A stretch of DNA of 10,652 bases, from positions 1 through 10,652 of the forward strand of contig JAVVFH010000117.1 of assembly GCA_032250585.1 (NCBI GenBank), read 5' to 3'. The notes beneath the pieces are model-generated. The model searched no databases. It was given only the letters and a program-made list of their open reading frames with translations, and was not told the origin of the DNA. A program made the translations under genes and the position numbers. The number at the start of each line of letters is the position of its first letter. Within the stretch, counting starts at the first letter, position 1. Below are positions 7,630 to 10,652 of the stretch, piece after piece. The DNA is from JAVVFH01 sp032250585. GTDB lineage: Bacteria; Pseudomonadota; Gammaproteobacteria; Xanthomonadales; SZUA-36.

Positions 7630-8838
7630 TCAAATGACGCCGGCGTCCTGCAGTTGCACCATTTCCGCTTCGTCCAGGCCGAGCAAACCCCGGTAAATCT
7701 CTTCGTTGTAGGCGCCGACCGCCGGCCCCGGCCAATCCGTGCGGCCGGGGGTGGCGCTGAGCCTGGGCACCATCGCCGGAACCTTCAGGGGCCGGCCGTC
7801 GACCTCGACCTCTTCGAACAGGCCGCGGGCGATGAAATGCGGATCGGCCAGCATGTCGGCGACGCTGTAAATCGGCCCGGAGGGCACGCGCGCCACTTCC
7901 AGCCGCGCCAGCGCGGCGGCCGAATCCAGCGAATGCGTCCAGGCCTCGATGACCGCGTCGATTTCGCGTTCGTGCACGACGCGCCCGGCGTTGTCGGCGA
8001 AGCGTTCGTCGGCTGCCATGTCCGGCCGGCCCATGGCCTCGCACAGGCGTTTGAAAATCGAATCGCCGTTGGCGCCGATGATGATGAATTTGCCGTCGGC
8101 GCAGCGGTAGGTGTTGGTCGGCACGATGCCGGTGATCGTGGAGCCGGACGGTTCGCGGATCACGCCGGCGCCGTCATACTCGGGCACCACCCCCTCCAGC
8201 AGGTTGAAGACCGCCTCAAAGAGTGCGGTGTCGATCACCTGTCCGCGGCCGGCGGGGTCCTTGCCCCGCTGCACCACGGCCATCAGCACGCCGATCACCG
8301 TGTGCAGGCCGGCCAGCGTGTCGCCGATGCTCAGGTTGGGCCGCACCGGCGCCTCGCCGGGCTGGCCGTTCACGTAGCGAAAACCGCCGAAGCCTTCACA
8401 GACCGAGGCGAAGCCCGCTTTGGACGCATAGGGCCCGTCCTGCCCGTAGCCGGAGATGCGCGCGTAGATCAGACCGGGGTTGTCCGCCTGCAGGTCCGCC
8501 GGGCCCAGGCCCCATTGTTCCATCACGCCGGGCCGGAAGTTTTCGACCAGCACATCGCACTCGCCTGCCAGGCGCCGCACCAGGTCGCGGCCCGCATCAA
8601 CGCGCAGGTTACCCGTCACGCACTTCTTGTTGCGGGCCAGGCTGCGCCACCAGAACGAGGTGCCGTCTTCGTCGAGCACGCGCCAGCGCCGCAGCGGGTC
8701 GCCGGTGCCGGGCGGTTCCACCTTGATCACTTCGGCGCCGTAATAGCCCAGCATGCTGCCGGCGAAAGGTCCGGCCAGCAGCTGGCCGAGTTCGAGTACG
8801 CGGATGCCGTCGAGGGGACGTGGCTTGTTCGGTTTCAT
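7630..8838 (-). CDS. Family III CoA-transferase (CaiB/BaiF type)
   Basis: This 402-residue cytoplasmic enzyme moves coenzyme A between acyl-CoA and a free carboxylic acid. Family marks are clear: the LDGIRVLELGQLLAGPFAG start (9-27), GAEVIKVEPPGTGDPLR (34-50), VLVENFRPGVMEQWGLG (96-112) and ISGYGQDGPYA (128-138). RPNLSIGDTLAGLHTVIGVL (166-185) contains Asp173, which matches the aspartate that forms the covalent CoA intermediate in this family. Length is normal for the family (about 400). The overall pattern resembles the succinyl-CoA-dependent dicarboxylate branch (SUGCT-like), but substrates in this family cannot be predicted reliably; oxalate, mesaconate, itaconate, glutarate, bile acid, carnitine and sulfinopropionate enzymes all look alike. 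It lies 62 bp downstream of slipin on the same strand with no clear ribosome binding site, so read-through from nfeD-slipin is possible. It converges on soeC. Confidence 0.92.
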   Translation of the reverse strand: MKPNKPRPLDGIRVLELGQLLAGPFAGSMLGYYGAEVIKVEPPGTGDPLRRWRVLDEDGTSFWWRSLARNKKCVTGNLRVDAGRDLVRRLAGECDVLVENFRPGVMEQWGLGPADLQADNPGLIYARISGYGQDGPYASKAGFASVCEGFGGFRYVNGQPGEAPVRPNLSIGDTLAGLHTVIGVLMAVVQRGKDPAGRGQVIDTALFEAVFNLLEGVVPEYDGAGVIREPSGSTITGIVPTNTYRCADGKFIIIGANGDSIFKRLCEAMGRPDMAADERFADNAGRVVHEREIDAVIEAWTHSLDSAAALARLEVARVPSGPIYSVADMLADPHFIARGLFEEVEVDGRPLKVPAMVPRLSATPGRTDWPGPAVGAYNEEIYRGLLGLDEAEMVQLQDAGVI

Positions 8839-8900
8839 AACAGTGCTTCGGCTGGCAGCGATGGAGATGACCTGTTTTATGGGCTCAGCCCCTCAACCCC

Positions 8901-9644
8901 TCAGGAGACGGCATTGCGAAACCGCTCCACCATGTCCATCGGGAAGACGATGGTCGAGCTCTTGTCGCCGGCGATCTCGGTCAGGGTCTGCAGGTAACGC
9001 AGCTGGATGGCGTTGGGCTCTTCGGCCAGCGTTTTCGCCGCCTCGACCAGTTCGAAGGCAGCCTGCTTCTCACCGGTGGCGTGAATGACCTTGGCGCGTC
9101 GCTGGCGCTCGGCCTCGGCCTGCTTGGCGATGGCGCGGATCATGCTCTCGTCGAGGTCGACGTGCTTGATCTCGACGTTGGCCACCTTGATGCCCCAGGC
9201 GTCGGTCTGGCGATCGAGGATTTCCTGGATGTCCTTGTTGAGCTTGTCGCGTTCGGCCAGCATGTCGTCCAGGTCGTGCTGACCCAGCACCGAGCGCAGC
9301 GTGGTCTGGGCCAGCTGGCTCACAGCTTCGAGGTACTTCTCAACCTGGATGATCGCTCTCTCGGGATCGATCACGCGGAAATAGACCACAGCGTTGACTT
9401 TGACTGAGACGTTGTCGCGCGAGATCACGTCCTGGGTGGGCACGTCCATCACGATCACGCGCAGGTCGACCCGCTCGATCTGCTGGATGACCGGAATGAC
9501 GATGATCAGCCCCGGCCCCTTGACCTTCCAGAAACGTCCGAGCTGAAAGACGACGCCGCGCTCGTATTCGCGCAGGATCTTGATTGCATTGACGATCAGG
9601 GCGAGCAGCGCGAAGGCGATGAAACCGAATGCATAATCGAACAT
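8901..9644 (-). CDS. Slipin: stomatin-like SPFH membrane protein
   Basis: The 247-residue protein has one N-terminal membrane helix (about residues 4-22), then the stomatin hallmark EYERGVVFQLGRFWKVKGPG (26-45), which begins the SPFH/band-7 domain running to about residue 185. VDLRVIVMDVPTQDVISRDN (59-78) and VEIKHVDLDESMIRAIAKQA (157-176) are typical. A charged helix, AEAERQRRAKVIHATGEKQA (176-195), forms the coiled coil through which these proteins assemble into large rings. Slipins organise membrane microdomains. In archaea (Pyrococcus PH1511) the C-terminal region is a substrate of the NfeD protease encoded next door. Here the nfeD stop and the slipin start are two bases apart, and the slipin ribosome binding site lies in the last nfeD codons, so the two should be made together. 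Length is typical for prokaryotic slipins. Confidence 0.92.
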   Translation of the reverse strand: MFDYAFGFIAFALLALIVNAIKILREYERGVVFQLGRFWKVKGPGLIIVIPVIQQIERVDLRVIVMDVPTQDVISRDNVSVKVNAVVYFRVIDPERAIIQVEKYLEAVSQLAQTTLRSVLGQHDLDDMLAERDKLNKDIQEILDRQTDAWGIKVANVEIKHVDLDESMIRAIAKQAEAERQRRAKVIHATGEKQAAFELVEAAKTLAEEPNAIQLRYLQTLTEIAGDKSSTIVFPMDMVERFRNAVS

Positions 9645-9646
9645 GG

Positions 9647-10652
9647 TTATTGCTCCTGTGTGTCTTCGTTGAGGTGTTCGTTGAGCGGCCGCACCCGGAG
9701 CGTCAGTCCGTCGATGCCGGTCACCACCACCGGCTGCTCGTTTGCCACCGGTGATTCACTGACGGCGCTCCAGCGCTCGGAATGCACGTACACGTAACCC
9801 GTGTGCTCGAAGGCCTCCAGCGCGGTGCCGCGGGCGCCGACCAGTTCCTCGCTGCCGGACACCACCGGCCGTTGCCGGGCCTTGACGGCGAACCAGATGA
9901 TCGCCATCAGCCCGAGCGAGGCGAAAATCGCGATCGAGCCGATCAGCGTGCGCGAGACCATGAAGCCGGGGATGTCGGTGTCGATCAGGATGATCGAGCC
10001 GATCACCATGGCGATGATGCCGCCGAAGCCCAGCGCGCCGAAACTGGGCGCCAGCACCTCCGCGATCATCAGGATGATGCCGAGGACGATCAACCCCAGG
10101 CCCGCGTAATTCACCGGCAGCATCTGAAAGGCGTAGAGCGCCACCAGCAGAGAGATCGCGCCAACCACGCCCGGCACGATCGCGCCGGGGTTGTACCCCT
10201 CGAGGATCAGGCCGTAAACACCGATCAACAGCAAAATGTACGCGATCGTCGGGCTGGTGATGGTGGCCAGCAATTCGTTGCGCCAGTCGGGCTCCAGTGT
10301 CTCGGTGAGCGCGCCGCGGGTTTCCAGCACGCGTTCGCGGCCGGCCGCTTCGACCGTCATGCCGTCGATGCTGTCCAGCAGTTCGCCGATGTTGGCGGCG
10401 ATCAGGTCGATGACGCCGAGTTCCAGCGCTTTTTCGGAGGTAATGCTGTCCGCCTCGCGCACGGCCTGCTCGGCCCAGTCGGCATTGCGCCCGCGCATTT
10501 CGGCCAGTCCGCGGATGTAGGCCACCGAGTCGTTGACGGCCTTCTTTGTCATCGCATCGCCGCCCATGGGCGGTTTTGCCGTCGGGGTTTCTTCCGCCGC
10601 ACCTGCCTCGCCGTCCCCATCCTCGCCATCCTCGCCATCCGTGCCGTCCTCG
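9647..10652 (-). CDS. nfeD: NfeD: membrane-bound ClpP-class serine protease, N-terminus outside window
   Basis: The frame is open to the right window edge, giving the last 334 residues of a long-form NfeD (full proteins are about 450). Fragment residues 1-28 are an acidic Gly/Asp/Glu-rich linker. Next comes the end of the ClpP-like protease domain: KKAVNDSVAYIRGLAEMRGR (36-55), NADWAEQAVREADSI and ALELGVIDLIA. In Pyrococcus PH1510 the catalytic pair is a serine and a lysine; one lysine of the KK at 36-37 lies where I expect the catalytic lysine (inference), while the serine is off the window. Five membrane helices follow (about 135-151, 157-178, 182-200, 205-223, 236-256), then a C-terminal OB-fold domain (about 263-323) beginning near SGSEELVGARG. 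The internal ATG at 10567 is not a real start, because conserved protease sequence is expected further upstream. It is coupled to slipin, its usual partner, and probably takes part in membrane protein quality control. Confidence 0.92.
   Translation of the reverse strand, partial: EDGTDGEDGEDGDGEAGAAEETPTAKPPMGGDAMTKKAVNDSVAYIRGLAEMRGRNADWAEQAVREADSITSEKALELGVIDLIAANIGELLDSIDGMTVEAAGRERVLETRGALTETLEPDWRNELLATITSPTIAYILLLIGVYGLILEGYNPGAIVPGVVGAISLLVALYAFQMLPVNYAGLGLIVLGIILMIAEVLAPSFGALGFGGIIAMVIGSIILIDTDIPGFMVSRTLIGSIAIFASLGLMAIIWFAVKARQRPVVSGSEELVGARGTALEAFEHTGYVYVHSERWSAVSESPVANEQPVVVTGIDGLTLRVRPLNEHLNEDTQEQ
9653..9657 (-). promoter_or_regulatory. Slipin ribosome binding site inside the end of nfeD
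   Basis: On the minus strand AGGAG occurs eight bases before the slipin ATG and overlaps the last Gln-Glu codons of nfeD. Ribosomes ending nfeD would be placed directly at the slipin start, supporting translational coupling. Confidence 0.65.
10619..10652 (-). repeat. Nine-base tandem repeat coding for an acidic linker in NfeD
   Basis: Read on the plus strand, the unit ATCCTCGCC occurs twice (10619-10627, 10628-10636), followed by the variant ATCCGTGCC (10637-10645) and a partial copy to the window edge. On the coding strand each perfect unit gives Gly-Glu-Asp, making a run of the type DGEDGEDGDGE. The unit is a multiple of three, so copy-number change would lengthen or shorten the linker without breaking the frame. 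The array may continue beyond the window. Confidence 0.65.

Noticed and set aside
8881..8903. GGGCTCAGCCC hairpin and repeated CCCCTCA units after slipin
   Set aside because: The stem is only four or five bases with almost no loop and no following T-run on the minus strand; it is probably chance in GC-rich spacer.
7654..8997. Open frame of 447 codons on the plus strand opposite the CoA-transferase
   Set aside because: Antisense to a clear CaiB/BaiF gene and with low-complexity, unstructured sequence; it is a shadow frame.

Overview
The window looks like a GC-rich proteobacterial chromosome, most likely a gammaproteobacterium. The reasons are codon use, the SoeABC-type sulfite dehydrogenase, and a REP/REPIN-like palindrome whose GTGGGAGC head resembles REP elements common in Pseudomonas and other gammaproteobacteria. 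No rRNA, tRNA, CRISPR array, transposase or phage gene is visible, and the gene content looks like ordinary chromosome.

Layout. (1) 1-839, minus strand: a MoxR-family AAA+ ATPase, cut by the window edge just before its C-terminus. (2) 840-1049: a divergent intergenic region holding two inverted REP-like units (23-nt arms, 22 of 23 matching) plus a decayed third head. (3) 1050-2552, plus: a Tat-exported FAD-dependent oxidase of the berberine-bridge/PCMH type, then 2594-2923, a small four-helix membrane protein of unknown function. (4) An AT-rich island near 2951-2980, probably the promoter, followed by 3014-7606, plus: soeA, soeB and soeC, encoding a membrane-bound cytoplasmic-facing sulfite:quinone oxidoreductase. 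It consists of a molybdopterin subunit, a four-cluster ferredoxin subunit and a DmsC-like membrane anchor. (5) On the minus strand, converging on soeC, read 5' to 3' as nfeD (N-terminus outside the window), slipin and a family III CoA-transferase.

How the genes work together. soeABC is a self-contained respiratory module: sulfite is oxidised at the molybdenum site of SoeA, electrons pass through the Fe-S clusters of SoeA and SoeB, and SoeC delivers them to the quinone pool. nfeD and slipin are a classic tightly coupled pair: a membrane serine protease with an OB-fold tail and its stomatin-like partner. The CoA-transferase lies 62 bp downstream of slipin and may be co-transcribed with the pair; its substrate cannot be read from the sequence. 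The MoxR ATPase probably has a von Willebrand (CoxE-like) partner just beyond the left edge.

I found no clearly new system. The points most worth a second look are the REPIN and its decayed neighbour, the AT-rich soe promoter region, the uncharacterised small membrane protein, the flavoenzyme lacking the second covalent flavin anchor, the acidic repeat in NfeD, and a speculative link between the CoA-transferase and sulfite production.
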